A DNA stretch of 64,000 nt from Nakamurella deserti (GCF_003260015.1 NZ_QCXS01000002.1:2852001-2916000), one strand, 5' to 3'. Shown: positions 44,157 to 53,987, numbered from the stretch's first letter. A program made the numbers and translations. Notes: generated by a model not told the origin, from the sequence alone.

Positions 44157-45110
44157 ATGTCCACCGAGCAGCCGTCCCCCGTCGGCACCGACGACCGCGC
44201 CGACGCCACCGGTCCCCTCGACACCGTCGACACCGTCGCGGTCACGGACCGGCCGGATCCAGCCGACGGGGCCGGAACGGCGGACGGGGCCGGAACGGCG
44301 GATCAGGGGGATGCGGTGGACGACGGGGATGCGGCCGCCGCCGTCCTGGACCCGCAGCCGATCCCGTTCGACGACGACGAGGACGTCCCGGCCGGCGACA
44401 CCCGCCTGCCGCACCTGACGGTCCCCGACGACGGCCTGCCGCTGCACTTCCGCCGCGTCGTCAGCTTCCACCCGCGGGGCGGCCGACTGAACCCGGTGCA
44501 GCGCAAGGCGTGGGACACCTACGCCGACCGCTGGAACGTCGACCCCACCCAGGGCCTGCCCGACCTGAAGTCGCTGTACGGCCGCAGCGCCCCGCTGGTC
44601 GTCGAGATCGGCTCCGGGATGGGCGAGGCGACCGCGGGGATGGCGGCCAACCGGCCCGAGGTGAACATCCTGGCCATCGAGGTCTACAAGCCCGGGGTGG
44701 CCCAGACGTTCCATCACCTCGGCAAGGCCGGCGCCGACAACGTCCGGCTGATGCGCGGCGACGCCATCGAGGTGCTCGAGGCGCTGATCCCGCCGGGCTC
44801 GGTCTCCGAGGTCTGGTTGTTCTTCCCGGATCCGTGGCCCAAGGCGCGGCACCTCAAGCGCCGCCTGGTCAACCCGGCGTTCGCCACGTTGGTGGCGTCC
44901 CGGTTGAAGAAGGGCGGCATCCTGCGGATGGGCACCGACTGGGAGCCCTACGCCGAGCAGATGCTGGCCGTCTGCACGAACGAGCCGAAGCTGAAGAACC
45001 GGCACGCCGGCTGGGCGCCGCGCCCGGACTTCCGCCCCCGCACGCGGTTCGAGCGCCGTGGGCTCACCGCGGGTAGGGAGATCTTCGACCTGGAGTTCGT
45101 CCGGCGTTGA
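44157..45110 (+). CDS. trmB: tRNA (guanine-N7)-methyltransferase
   Basis: 317 residues, longer than usual because of an N-terminal tail of about 85 residues rich in Asp, Ala, Gly and Thr. The core is diagnostic: RRVVSFHPRGGRLNPVQRKA, the SAM site VVEIGSGMGEATAGMA, ILAIEVYKPG, EVWLFFPDPWPKARHLKRRLV, and GTDWEPYAEQM. It methylates G46 of tRNA variable loops. The tail has no motif I recognise. A ribosome site for the ATG at 44157 is weak, so a later start cannot be excluded. It is unrelated in function to the upstream importer. Confidence 0.93.
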   Translation: MSTEQPSPVGTDDRADATGPLDTVDTVAVTDRPDPADGAGTADGAGTADQGDAVDDGDAAAAVLDPQPIPFDDDEDVPAGDTRLPHLTVPDDGLPLHFRRVVSFHPRGGRLNPVQRKAWDTYADRWNVDPTQGLPDLKSLYGRSAPLVVEIGSGMGEATAGMAANRPEVNILAIEVYKPGVAQTFHHLGKAGADNVRLMRGDAIEVLEALIPPGSVSEVWLFFPDPWPKARHLKRRLVNPAFATLVASRLKKGGILRMGTDWEPYAEQMLAVCTNEPKLKNRHAGWAPRPDFRPRTRFERRGLTAGREIFDLEFVRR

Positions 45111-45165
45111 GCTCCCGGGCCGGCGTCGACCGGCGACCCCGCCCCACCGAGAGGTTGGTACGCGC

Positions 45166-46014
45166 ATGACCGTCGTCGTCACCGGTGCGACCGGACAGCT
45201 GGGCGGGCGCGTCGTGCGCCTGCTCGACACCGCCGGGGTCCGCCAACGCCTGGTGGTCCGCGATCCCGCCCGGGCACCCGACGTCGCCCACGTCGAGCTG
45301 TCCACGATCGGCTCCTACACCGACGCCGACGGGCTGGCCCGCGCCCTGGCCGACGCCGGACCGGTGCTGATGGTGTCGGCGGCGGAGTCGGCGGACCGGC
45401 TCGACCAGCACCGCTCGTTCGTCGACGCGGCGGCCGCCGCGGGGGTGCCGCACCTGGTCTACACCAGCTACTACGGTGCCTCCCCGGACGCGACGTTCGC
45501 CCACGGCCGGCTGCACGCCGCCACCGAGGACCACATCCGGGCCAGCGGTGTGCCGTTCACCTTCCTGCGGGACAACCTGTACCTGGACTTCCTGCCGGAC
45601 CTGGCCGGCACCGACGGGGTCATCCGCGGTCCGGGCGGCAGCGGTGCGGTGTCGGCGGTGGCCCGCGACGACGTGGCCGAGGTGGCGGCGGTCGTCCTGC
45701 AGCACCCCGCCGACCACGCCGGCCGCACCTACGACCTGACCGGCCCGGAAGAGCTCACGCTGGCCGGCATCGCCGACAAGCTCACCGCGCTGACCGGTCG
45801 GGACGTCCGGTACGAGGAGGAGACCCTCGACGAGGCCTTCGCCTCACGCGCCTCCTACGGCGCGCCCGACTGGCTGGTCGACGCCTGGGTCTCCACCTAC
45901 ACCGCCATCGCCGCCGGCGAGATGGCCGGCGTCAGCGACGCCGTCCCCACCCTCATCGGACACCCCGCCACCTCACTGGCCGACCTGATCGCCCGGCAGC
46001 GGCACGAGGGCTGA
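45166..46014 (+). CDS. NmrA-like NAD(P)-binding reductase
   Basis: 282 residues. Atypical SDR of the NmrA/TMR type: VVVTGATGQLGGRVVRLL at the N-terminus, LVMVSAAES-like strand, HLVYTSYYGASPDATFAHG, and TYDLTGPEELTLAGIADKL in the C-terminal part. It resembles the quinone reductase QorB family in layout. It probably reduces quinones or senses NADPH. It converges on arsR with 35 bases between stops. It is probably not part of the arsenic island, though an electron-transfer link is possible. Confidence 0.85.
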   Translation: MTVVVTGATGQLGGRVVRLLDTAGVRQRLVVRDPARAPDVAHVELSTIGSYTDADGLARALADAGPVLMVSAAESADRLDQHRSFVDAAAAAGVPHLVYTSYYGASPDATFAHGRLHAATEDHIRASGVPFTFLRDNLYLDFLPDLAGTDGVIRGPGGSGAVSAVARDDVAEVAAVVLQHPADHAGRTYDLTGPEELTLAGIADKLTALTGRDVRYEEETLDEAFASRASYGAPDWLVDAWVSTYTAIAAGEMAGVSDAVPTLIGHPATSLADLIARQRHEG

Positions 46015-46049
46015 CCCCGGAGCCCCTGTGGCGGCGTCGCGCGGGCACG

Positions 46050-46409
46050 TCAGCCGGCGGCCCGCACCCCACCGGCCAGGACGGCGGCCACCGCCTCGAG
46101 CGCGCCGGGCACCAGGGCGAAATAGGCCCACACGCCGCGCTTGTCGCGGGTGAGCAGCCCGGCGTCGACGAGCACGCGGAGATGGTGCGAGACGGTGGGC
46201 TGCGACAATCCGAGCGGCTCGGTGAGGTCGCAGACGCACGCCTCACCGCCGTCGTGGGCGGCCACCATCGACAGCAGCCGCAGCCGGGCCGGGTCGGCGA
46301 TCGCCTTCAGCGTGCGAGCCAGCTCCGTCGCCGCCGCGGCGGAGAGCGGCTCGCGCGTCAGGGGCGCACAGCAGGCCACTCCCGCGGAAGGCGCATCGGA
46401 CGTCGTCAC
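46050..46409 (-). CDS. arsR: ArsR-family arsenic-responsive repressor
   Basis: 119 residues from the GTG at 46409. Winged helix-turn-helix with ELARTLKAIADPARLRLLSMV, the metalloid site ACVCDL at the start of the DNA-binding helix, and LGLSQPTVSHHLRVLVDAGLL. Extra cysteines at CC near the N-terminus could supply a third thiolate. Arsenite binding releases it from DNA. It is divergent from arsM-acr3-arsC, with two ACAT-N-GAC-N4-GTC-N-ATG dyads between them. Confidence 0.94.
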   Translation of the reverse strand: MTTSDAPSAGVACCAPLTREPLSAAAATELARTLKAIADPARLRLLSMVAAHDGGEACVCDLTEPLGLSQPTVSHHLRVLVDAGLLTRDKRGVWAYFALVPGALEAVAAVLAGGVRAAG

Positions 46410-46427
46410 CGCCCCAGTATGCGTGAG

Positions 46428-46485
46428 ACATTGACAATCGTCTATGTCTGCGGTGATGCTGGAAGACATCGACATCCGTCTATGG
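46428..46485. promoter_or_regulatory. Two ArsR-type dyads in the arsR/arsM control region
   Basis: ACATTGAC-N4-GTCTATGT (46428-46447) and ACATCGAC-N4-GTCTATGG (46466-46485) share 16 of 20 positions and lie 38 bases apart. The first contains TTGACA (46431-46436), usable as the arsM -35; a weak -10 (TGATGC) follows at 17 bases. The second dyad then covers the start point and ends at the ribosome site. Repression of both directions is expected. Confidence 0.75.
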
Positions 46486-46495
46486 GAGGTGTGCC

Positions 46496-47326
46496 TTGTC
46501 CGACGCCGATCTGCTGCGCGACCAGGTCCGCAACCGCTACGCCGCGGCCGCGACCGCGGTGAGCTCCGGTTCCGGGTGCTGCGGTCCGACCGACGCGCTG
46601 ACCGCGCTCGGTGATCCCGGCGACCCGGGCACCGCCGACGACGCCGAGATCTTCGGCGCCGCGCTGTACCGCGCGGCCGACACCGCCGACCTTCCCGCGG
46701 AAGCGGTGCTGGCCAGCCTCGGCTGCGGCAATCCGCTGGCCGTCGCCGACCTGCAGGAGGGCGAGCGGGTGCTGGATCTCGGGTCCGGGGGCGGCATCGA
46801 CGTGCTGCTGTCGGCACGCCGGGTGGGCGCGACCGGCTTCGCCTTCGGTCTCGACATGACCGACGAGATGCTCGCACTCGCCCGGAGCAACGCGGCGAAG
46901 GCCGGTGCCACCAACGTGGAGTTCCTGAACGGCCGGATCGAGGCCGTCCCGCTGCCCGACGACGCCGTCGACGTGGTCATCTCCAACTGCGTCATCAACC
47001 TCTCCACCGACAAGCCGGCCGTCCTCGCCGAGATGTTCCGGGTCCTGGTCCCCGGCGGCCGCATCGGGATCTCCGACGTCGTGGCCGAGGACCACCTCAC
47101 CACCGCCGAGCGCGCCGAGCGCGGCTCCTACGTCGGGTGCATCGCCGGCGCCCTGTCCCGCACCGAGTACCTCGACGGCCTCGCCACCGCCGGATTCGTG
47201 GACGCCGAGGTCACCTTCACCCACGAAGCCGCGCCCGGCATGCACGCCGCCATCATCCGCGCGAGCACACCCGCGCAGTCGACCGCACTCCCCACCACCG
47301 CAGCCGAGGATCCCTCCACCGCATGA
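46496..47326 (+). CDS. arsM: Arsenite S-adenosylmethionine methyltransferase
   Basis: 276 residues from a TTG preceded by GGGAGG. SAM-binding site VLDLGSGGGIDVLLSARRVG, and the cysteines of ArsM enzymes: a Cys-Cys pair in SGCCGP, LGCGNP, ISNCVINLS and GSYVGCIAGAL. The Cys in NCVINL and that in YVGCIAG match the As(III)-binding pair of known ArsM. It methylates arsenite, giving volatile or exportable products. Its stop overlaps the acr3 start (ATGA). A low-complexity tail of about 20 residues ends the protein. Confidence 0.93.
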   Translation: MSDADLLRDQVRNRYAAAATAVSSGSGCCGPTDALTALGDPGDPGTADDAEIFGAALYRAADTADLPAEAVLASLGCGNPLAVADLQEGERVLDLGSGGGIDVLLSARRVGATGFAFGLDMTDEMLALARSNAAKAGATNVEFLNGRIEAVPLPDDAVDVVISNCVINLSTDKPAVLAEMFRVLVPGGRIGISDVVAEDHLTTAERAERGSYVGCIAGALSRTEYLDGLATAGFVDAEVTFTHEAAPGMHAAIIRASTPAQSTALPTTAAEDPSTA

Positions 47327-48459
47327 CGCACACCGCCACGACGCCCACCGCCACCGGCGAGGCGCCGGTCCTGGCCCGCCTGTCCACCCTCGACCGCTTC
47401 CTCCCGGTGTGGATCGTCGCCGCGATGGCCGCCGGACTGCTCGCCGGTCGCTTCGTCCCGGGGATCGCCGACGCCCTCGGCGCGGTCACCATCGGGTCGG
47501 TGTCGCTGCCCATCGCCGTCGGGCTGCTGGTGATGATGTACCCGGTGCTGGCGAAGGTGCGCTACGACCGGACCCGTCAGGTCGCCCGCGACCGCCGACT
47601 GCTGATCTCATCGCTGGTGATGAACTGGCTCGTCGGGCCGGCGTTGATGTTCGCCCTCGCCTGGCTGATGCTGCCCGACCTCCCCGAGTACCGGACCGGC
47701 CTGATCATCGTCGGGCTGGCGCGCTGCATCGCGATGGTGATGATCTGGAACGAGCTGGCCTGCGGCGACCGGGAGGCCGCTGCCGTCCTGGTCGCCATCA
47801 ACTCGGTCTTCCAGGTGGTGGCGTTCGGGGCGTTGGGCTGGTTCTACCTGCAGGTGCTGCCCGGCTGGCTCGGCCTCGCCACCACCAGCGCCGGGTTCTC
47901 CGTCGGGGCCATCACCGCCAGTGTGCTGATCTTCCTCGGGGTCCCCCTGCTCGCAGGGTTCCTCACCCGCACCGTGGGCGAACGCAGGCTGGGCCGCGAT
48001 CGGTACGAGTCCCGGGTGCTGCCGCGGCTCGGGCCGTGGGCGCTGTACGGATTGCTGTTCACCATCGTCGTGCTGTTCGCCCTGCAGGGTGACCGCATCA
48101 TCGACCGGCCGTGGGACGTGGCCCGCATCGCGCTGCCGCTCGTCGTCTACTTCCTGGTCACCTTCGGGCTCGCGTTCGCACTGGGGCCCCTCCTCGGGAT
48201 GACGTACCCGCGGACCACCACGCTGGCGTTCACCGCCGCCGGCAACAACTTCGAGTTGGCGATCGCCGTCGCCATCGGCACCTTCGGCGTCACCTCGGGG
48301 CAGGCCCTCGCCGGCGTCGTCGGGCCACTCATCGAGGTTCCCGCCCTGGTGGCCCTGGTCCACGTCGCGCTGCGGCTGCGCCGCAGGTTCCCCACCGTCC
48401 ACCCCCAGCCGGCGGCCCTGTCGGCCGCTGTCACCACCGCCGTCCCGAGGAGCAACTGA
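47323..48459 (+). CDS. acr3: Arsenite efflux transporter Acr3
   Basis: 378 residues, ten hydrophobic segments of the bile-acid/arsenite/riboflavin transporter superfamily. Acr3 signatures: MMYPVLAKVRYD, GLARCIAMVMIWNELACGD with the conserved Cys of helix 4, and TLAFTAAGNNFELAIAVAIGTF near the C-terminus. It exports As(III) by the proton gradient, without an ATPase. Coupled to arsM by a four-base overlap; arsC follows after one base. Likely induced when ArsR leaves the double operator. Confidence 0.95.
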   Translation: MTHTATTPTATGEAPVLARLSTLDRFLPVWIVAAMAAGLLAGRFVPGIADALGAVTIGSVSLPIAVGLLVMMYPVLAKVRYDRTRQVARDRRLLISSLVMNWLVGPALMFALAWLMLPDLPEYRTGLIIVGLARCIAMVMIWNELACGDREAAAVLVAINSVFQVVAFGALGWFYLQVLPGWLGLATTSAGFSVGAITASVLIFLGVPLLAGFLTRTVGERRLGRDRYESRVLPRLGPWALYGLLFTIVVLFALQGDRIIDRPWDVARIALPLVVYFLVTFGLAFALGPLLGMTYPRTTTLAFTAAGNNFELAIAVAIGTFGVTSGQALAGVVGPLIEVPALVALVHVALRLRRRFPTVHPQPAALSAAVTTAVPRSN

Positions 48460-48460
48460 C

Positions 48461-48871
48461 ATGTCCCCCACGCCTCACGTGCTGTTCGTGTGCGTCAAGA
48501 ACGGCGGCAAGTCGCAGATGGCCGCCGGCCTGATGCGGAAGTCCGCCGGCGACACCGTGACCGTCGATTCCGCCGGAACGCGACCCGGGACCGCGGTCAA
48601 CGCGCTGTCCGCCCAGGTGCTGCTGGAGGTGGGCGTCGACATCACCGACCGGACCACCCAGCAGTTGACCGACGACATGGTCGCGGCCGCGGACCGGGTC
48701 GTCGTCCTCGGCCGCGACGCGCAGGTCACCTCCGTCGGCGGCACTCCGGTGGAGGTGTGGGACACCGACGAACCGTCCGAGCGGGGCATCGAGGGCGTCG
48801 AGCGGATGCGGCTGGTCCGCGACGACATCGCCCGCCGGGTGGACGAACTCGTCGCCGAGCTGCGGCGCTGA
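48461..48871 (+). CDS. arsC: Arsenate reductase, LMW-phosphatase fold, single cysteine
   Basis: 136 residues. The P-loop is FVCVKNGGKSQMAA, with the catalytic Cys11 and a Lys in place of the usual Arg of C-x5-R. The Asp of the late DTDEPS loop serves as general acid. There is no second cysteine anywhere, so the thioredoxin-type Cys triad is impossible. Family knowledge from Corynebacterium indicates such single-Cys enzymes form an arseno-mycothiol adduct resolved by mycoredoxin. It reduces arsenate to arsenite for Acr3. Confidence 0.9.
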   Translation: MSPTPHVLFVCVKNGGKSQMAAGLMRKSAGDTVTVDSAGTRPGTAVNALSAQVLLEVGVDITDRTTQQLTDDMVAAADRVVVLGRDAQVTSVGGTPVEVWDTDEPSERGIEGVERMRLVRDDIARRVDELVAELRR

Positions 48872-48960
48872 CGCGATCGGACCCGCGCCTGTCCGGGTCG
48901 GACCGGACCGCGCCGGGTCCAGTCGGATCGGACCCGCCGCGTCGGTCCGGGCCGAGTCGG

Positions 48961-49000
48961 ACCGGGCCGGACCGGGCCGGACCGGGCCGGACCGGGCCGG
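48961..49000. repeat. Four perfect 10-base tandem repeats
   Basis: ACCGGGCCGG occurs four times head to tail (48961-49000), embedded in a longer run of imperfect copies of GGACC/GGGCC from about 48880 to 49015. It fills the 192-base gap between arsC and the arsO-like gene and has a period that does not fit codons. Confidence 0.8.
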
Positions 49001-49063
49001 GCCGGACCGGACCGGCCGACGCTCCGGCAGGATCGACGGCGTGACGACCCTGCCGCGCCGCCC

Positions 49064-50134
49064 GTGACCGCCCGCACCCGGGTCGCGGTCATCGGTGCCG
49101 GGCAGGCCGGTCTGGCGGCCGCCTTCCATCTCCGCCGGGCCGGGTTCGAGCCGGGGCGGGACTACATGGTGCTGGACCGCAACCCGGGGCCGGGTGGAGC
49201 CTGGCAGCACATGTGGCACAGCCTGCGGCTGTTCTCCCCCGCCGAGCACTCCTCGTTGCCCGGCAGGCGGATGCCGCCGTCGCGAGACGGGTTCCCGACC
49301 GCCGGCCACGTCCGCGACTACCTCGCCGACTACGAGCAGCACTACGGGCTGCCGGTGCGACACGGGGTGACCGTGGACGCCGTCCGCGCCGCCGGCCGCA
49401 CCGGACCGCTCGAGGTACACACCGATCGCGGGATGCTCCTCGCCGACACGGTCCTCAGCGCGACCGGGAGCTGGGACCGTCCGTTCCGGCCCCACTACCC
49501 CGGGATGCGCGACTTCAGGGGCCGGCAGCTGCACGCCCGCGACTACCGCGACCCGGCGGAGTTCGCCGGCCACAGCGTCGTCGTCGTCGGTGGCGGCAAC
49601 TCCGCGGCCCAGATCCTCGCCGAGGTGTCCACCGTGGCGCGGACCACCTGGGTCACCCGGCGGCCGCCGCGGTTCATGCCCGACGACGTCGACGGCCGGG
49701 TGCTCTTCCAGGTCGCCACCCGACGCATCGCCGCCCGCGCCGCCGGCACCGCCGACAGCGCCGGCCCGCTCGGCGACATCGTCATGGTGCCGTCGGTGCT
49801 CGACGCCCGCGACCGCGGCGCGCTGGTCGCCCACCCGCCTCTCCTGCGGATCGTCCCCGACGGGGTCGTCGGGGCCGACGGTGGTGTCGTCGTCGCCGAC
49901 ACGATCATCTGGTGCACCGGGTTCCGGCCGGCGCTGCACCACCTCGCCCCGTTGCGGCCGGCCCGCGACGGCGACCACCCCGCCGTCGACGGCACCCGCC
50001 TGGTCTCCGACCCGCGCCTGCATCTGCTCGGTCACGGGGACTGGACGGGTCCCGCTTCGGCGACCCTCATCGGCGTGGGCCGGACCGCCCGGGATGCGGT
50101 CGCCCGGCTCGTGGCCGCGCCGACGTCGGCGTGA
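49064..50134 (+). CDS. arsO: Flavin monooxygenase of the ArsO type
   Basis: 356 residues from a GTG at 49064. Two Rossmann sites: VAVIGAGQAGLAAAFHLRR at the N-terminus and VVVVGGGNSAAQILAEV mid-chain, plus PGGAWQHMWHSLRLFSPAEHSSLPG, WSRP-like DRPFRPHYPG and the C-terminal IWCTGFRPAL. ArsO proteins accompany ars operons; their chemistry is not settled, oxidation of trivalent arsenicals or thiols being proposed. Position after arsC on the same strand supports the name. The 192-base repeat-rich gap suggests a separate promoter or variable distance. Confidence 0.83.
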   Translation: MTARTRVAVIGAGQAGLAAAFHLRRAGFEPGRDYMVLDRNPGPGGAWQHMWHSLRLFSPAEHSSLPGRRMPPSRDGFPTAGHVRDYLADYEQHYGLPVRHGVTVDAVRAAGRTGPLEVHTDRGMLLADTVLSATGSWDRPFRPHYPGMRDFRGRQLHARDYRDPAEFAGHSVVVVGGGNSAAQILAEVSTVARTTWVTRRPPRFMPDDVDGRVLFQVATRRIAARAAGTADSAGPLGDIVMVPSVLDARDRGALVAHPPLLRIVPDGVVGADGGVVVADTIIWCTGFRPALHHLAPLRPARDGDHPAVDGTRLVSDPRLHLLGHGDWTGPASATLIGVGRTARDAVARLVAAPTSA

Positions 50135-50165
50135 CCGACGAGCGCCACGGCCGTCCCGGCGTGGA

Positions 50166-51344
50166 TCAGGCGCGGTGCACGGCGACGTCCGGCTCGTGGA
50201 TCCGCCCGGCGAGCACCGCCACGGCGATGCCGGCGACCACCGTGACCCCGAGCGCCCCGCGGAGCCCGGTCAGGCCGGCCAGCGCACCGATCAGCGGGGG
50301 ACCCACGAGGTAGGCGGGCCACTGCCCGAACGACACCACGGCCACCCCACGGCCGGGCGGCAGTCCCGGCTGGTTACCGGCCAGGCCGTAGACGGTCGGC
50401 ACCAGGCAGGCGCAGCCGACGCCGAGCAGGAGGAAGCCCACGAAGGCCCCCCAGGTGGTGCCGACCCCCAGGCCGACCGCCATCCCGACGGCGGCGGTGA
50501 GCGCCGACGCGCGGATGAAGCGGACCTGTCCCAGCCGACCGACGACGCGGTCACCGAACAGCCGGGACGTGGTCATCGCGATCGAGAAGCAGCTCAGCAC
50601 CAGCGCACCGACACCCGCGCCGGCACCGACGGTGACCGCGCCGTACTGGGCGCTCCACTGCACCGCGGCCCCTTCGCTGATCGACGACAGCAGCGCGATC
50701 GCGGCGAGCAGGACGAGTTGCGGAGTCATCGTCCGCGGGCCGGCCGCGGCCTTCGCCGCCCGGACCGGCGGTGCCGTGGGACGGTCCTGCGGGATCCAGC
50801 GCCGGGTGGCGGCGAAGGCCACCAGCATGACCAGCGCGGTGGGCAACAGTTGCCGCACCGGGCTCACCCCCAGCGCGGCGGCCGCCGCACCGATCCCGGC
50901 GCCACTGAGCTGACCGAGGCTGAAGCAGGCGTGGAAGGTCGACATGATGCGCCGTCGGGCGGCCCGTTCGACGTGGACGGCCAGGGCGTTCATCGGCGTC
51001 ACCACGAGTCCGGCCGCGAAACCCTGCAGCAGCAACAACGTCATCAGCACCCAGACCTGCTGGGAGGCGGTGGTGGCGGGCACCACCAGCAGCACCAGCA
51101 GCGCACCGGTCAGGGCGGGGAGCCGGGAGCCGACGCGCGGGATCAACCGGGTGACCACCACCAGTGCGGTCAGCGTGCCCAGCGGCGCGGCCAGCAGGAT
51201 CAGCCCCCACTGCGCGTCGTCGACCACGACCTGGGACCGGACGCCGGGGATGCGGGCGGCCCAGCTCCCGATCATCAGACCGACCAGCAGGAACAGGACA
51301 CTGACCGCGAGACGGGCGCGGCGGTTCGAGGTCACTCCCGCCAT
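50166..51344 (-). CDS. Major facilitator superfamily transporter
   Basis: 392 residues with about twelve hydrophobic helices. It opens with a basic tail and a WAARIPGVRSQ loop after helix 1, then PMNALAVHVERAARRRIMSTFHACFSLGQLSGA between helices 4 and 5, a pattern seen in YbjJ-like and fucose-permease-like carriers. The central loop (about 180-205) is cytoplasmic and charged. The substrate is unknown. It converges on arsO, 31 bases between stops, so it is not on the arsenic transcript. Confidence 0.88.
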   Translation of the reverse strand: MAGVTSNRRARLAVSVLFLLVGLMIGSWAARIPGVRSQVVVDDAQWGLILLAAPLGTLTALVVVTRLIPRVGSRLPALTGALLVLLVVPATTASQQVWVLMTLLLLQGFAAGLVVTPMNALAVHVERAARRRIMSTFHACFSLGQLSGAGIGAAAAALGVSPVRQLLPTALVMLVAFAATRRWIPQDRPTAPPVRAAKAAAGPRTMTPQLVLLAAIALLSSISEGAAVQWSAQYGAVTVGAGAGVGALVLSCFSIAMTTSRLFGDRVVGRLGQVRFIRASALTAAVGMAVGLGVGTTWGAFVGFLLLGVGCACLVPTVYGLAGNQPGLPPGRGVAVVSFGQWPAYLVGPPLIGALAGLTGLRGALGVTVVAGIAVAVLAGRIHEPDVAVHRA

Positions 51345-51464
51345 GCTGCCCCGCCGCGGGGGTCGGTGACCACTCCGGGCACGACGTCACCGCCCGCCGC
51401 GACGGTCCGGCAGCATGGTCCCCCTGGACGCACGGACGCGTCACGGTCACGGGGGTGGGTGGGC

Positions 51465-52010
51465 ATGGGCGGCAGCGCGGTGCGTCGGTGGGTGGTGCCG
51501 GGGGTGCTCGGTGCCGTGCTGGGTGGGGCGGCGCTGGGGCTGGTCGCGGTGGTCAACGGTCAGCCCGTGCGCGATCTGGTCGTGCTCGGACTCGGGGTCG
51601 GCGCGCTGATGGGCGTCCTCGCCGGCCTGCTGCGGCGGACCGTGGATCCGACGGTTCCGCCGATGGGGCCGGGTGACCCGTACGTCGACACCCTGCACCG
51701 GTCGCAGCTGTCCGACTTCCGCCGCGAGGCGTTCCGCGGACCGGTGCCCGCCGACCCGGAGCGGCGGGCGGCCGCCATCCGGTTGCTGCGGCGGACGCTC
51801 GACCACGAGAGCGCCGAGCGGTTCTCGTCGCTGGTCTTCTACGTCGTCGCGTTGCTCTTCGGCGTGGTCGACAGCCTCGACAACACCTGGTCGCTGATCC
51901 TCGTCGTCCTGGGAGCGGGATTGCTGATCTGGACGCTGGTCCGGCCGGGTCGCATCCGCCGCCGCATCGCCGAGCTCCGGGCCGCCGGCGATCCGTCCGC
52001 GGCCCGCTGA
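51465..52010 (+). CDS. Small membrane protein of unknown function
   Basis: 181 residues; ATG at 51465 after a G-rich ribosome region. Hydrophobic segments at about 10-29 and 36-58, a soluble middle (about 60-118) with PYVDTLHRSQLSDFRREAF and DPERRAAAIRLLRRTLDHE, and two more helices at about 122-138 and 142-160, then a basic tail. The arrangement of two helices, a charged cytoplasmic loop and two helices is common to many uncharacterised actinobacterial proteins. I recognise no family. It ends ten bases before the stop of pxpA on the other strand. Confidence 0.72.
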   Translation: MGGSAVRRWVVPGVLGAVLGGAALGLVAVVNGQPVRDLVVLGLGVGALMGVLAGLLRRTVDPTVPPMGPGDPYVDTLHRSQLSDFRREAFRGPVPADPERRAAAIRLLRRTLDHESAERFSSLVFYVVALLFGVVDSLDNTWSLILVVLGAGLLIWTLVRPGRIRRRIAELRAAGDPSAAR

Positions 52011-52019
52011 CCGGGCAGC

Positions 52020-52778
52020 TCAGCCGGCGAACGGCACCACCTCGACGTCGGCGGCTGCGAGCGCCTCCCGTACCGCCCGCGCCATCGCCACCGCGCCCGG
52101 GGTGTCACCGTGCACGCACACCGATCCGGCGGTGACGGCGACCGGTCGGCCGTCGATGTCGTCCACGATCCCGTCGAGCACCATCCGGCGCACCCGGTCG
52201 GCGACCACCGCCGGGTCGTGCAGCACCGCGCCGGGCCGGTCCCGCGGCACCAGCGTGCCGTCGGCGGTGTAGGCGCGGTCGGCGAAGGCTTCCCCCACCA
52301 CCCGGAGACCGGCCTCCGCCGCCAGTGTGAGGAACCGCGAACCCGGCAGCCCGAGCACCGGCAGCCCACCCGGCCAGGCCGCCACCGCCGAGACCACGGC
52401 GGCGGCCTGCCGTTCGTGGTGGACGATCGCGTTGTACAGCGCCCCGTGGGGTTTGACGTAGGCGACCCGCCCACCGACGGAGCGGGCCAGTCCGTCCAGG
52501 GCGCCGATCTGGTACAGCACGTCGGCCCGCAACGCCGCCGGCTCCACGTCGACGAACCGCCGGCCGAAACCGACGAGGTCGTGGTAGCCGACCTGCGCCC
52601 CGATCACGACACCACGTTCGACCGCGGCCTGCACCGTGCGGAGCAGGGTGAGTGGATCCCCGGCGTGGAAGCCGCACGCGACGTTGGCGCTGCTGACCAC
52701 GCCGAGCATCGCCTCGTCGTCGCCCAGCGTCCAGGCGCCGTAGCCCTCGCCGAGGTCGCTGTTGAGGTCGACGTCCAA
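52020..52778 (-). CDS. pxpA: 5-oxoprolinase subunit A (LamB/YcsF family)
   Basis: About 252 residues. Family hallmarks: [14 protein letters not shown] at the N-terminus, [29 protein letters not shown], and KPHGALYN. PxpA works with PxpB and PxpC to hydrolyse 5-oxoproline with ATP; those partners are not in the window, so they must lie elsewhere or be missing. The start is uncertain: no ATG or GTG suits, and I used a TTG at 52778 just before the conserved Asp; a CTG at 52790 overlapping the aldo/keto reductase stop is the alternative. Probably coupled to the upstream gene. Confidence 0.85.
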   Translation of the reverse strand: MDVDLNSDLGEGYGAWTLGDDEAMLGVVSSANVACGFHAGDPLTLLRTVQAAVERGVVIGAQVGYHDLVGFGRRFVDVEPAALRADVLYQIGALDGLARSVGGRVAYVKPHGALYNAIVHHERQAAAVVSAVAAWPGGLPVLGLPGSRFLTLAAEAGLRVVGEAFADRAYTADGTLVPRDRPGAVLHDPAVVADRVRRMVLDGIVDDIDGRPVAVTAGSVCVHGDTPGAVAMARAVREALAAADVEVVPFAG

Positions 52779-52786
52779 CGCCGCGG

Positions 52787-53782
<996 letters not shown>

Positions 53783-53987
53783 GGCTCGATTGTTCACCCC
53801 CCGACCGGGACGTCGGCTCCCGGCGTGGTCATCACCGGATTCGGTGCGGGTCGAGCCCACCGTCGTGGGTCGGCCCCCGTCACCGCCACTGCGGCGTGGA
53901 CCTCACCGGATCCCGGCGATTCCCACGCCGGACGCGGCCGGTCCGGGACCAGCGGCCGGGCGCCCGCTCACGCTCGCTGCGGCACCC

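Noticed and set aside
48490-49044. Arg/Gly-rich frame running from arsC into the 10-base repeats
   Set aside because: It overlaps the conserved arsC gene and ends in simple repeats; no support for translation.
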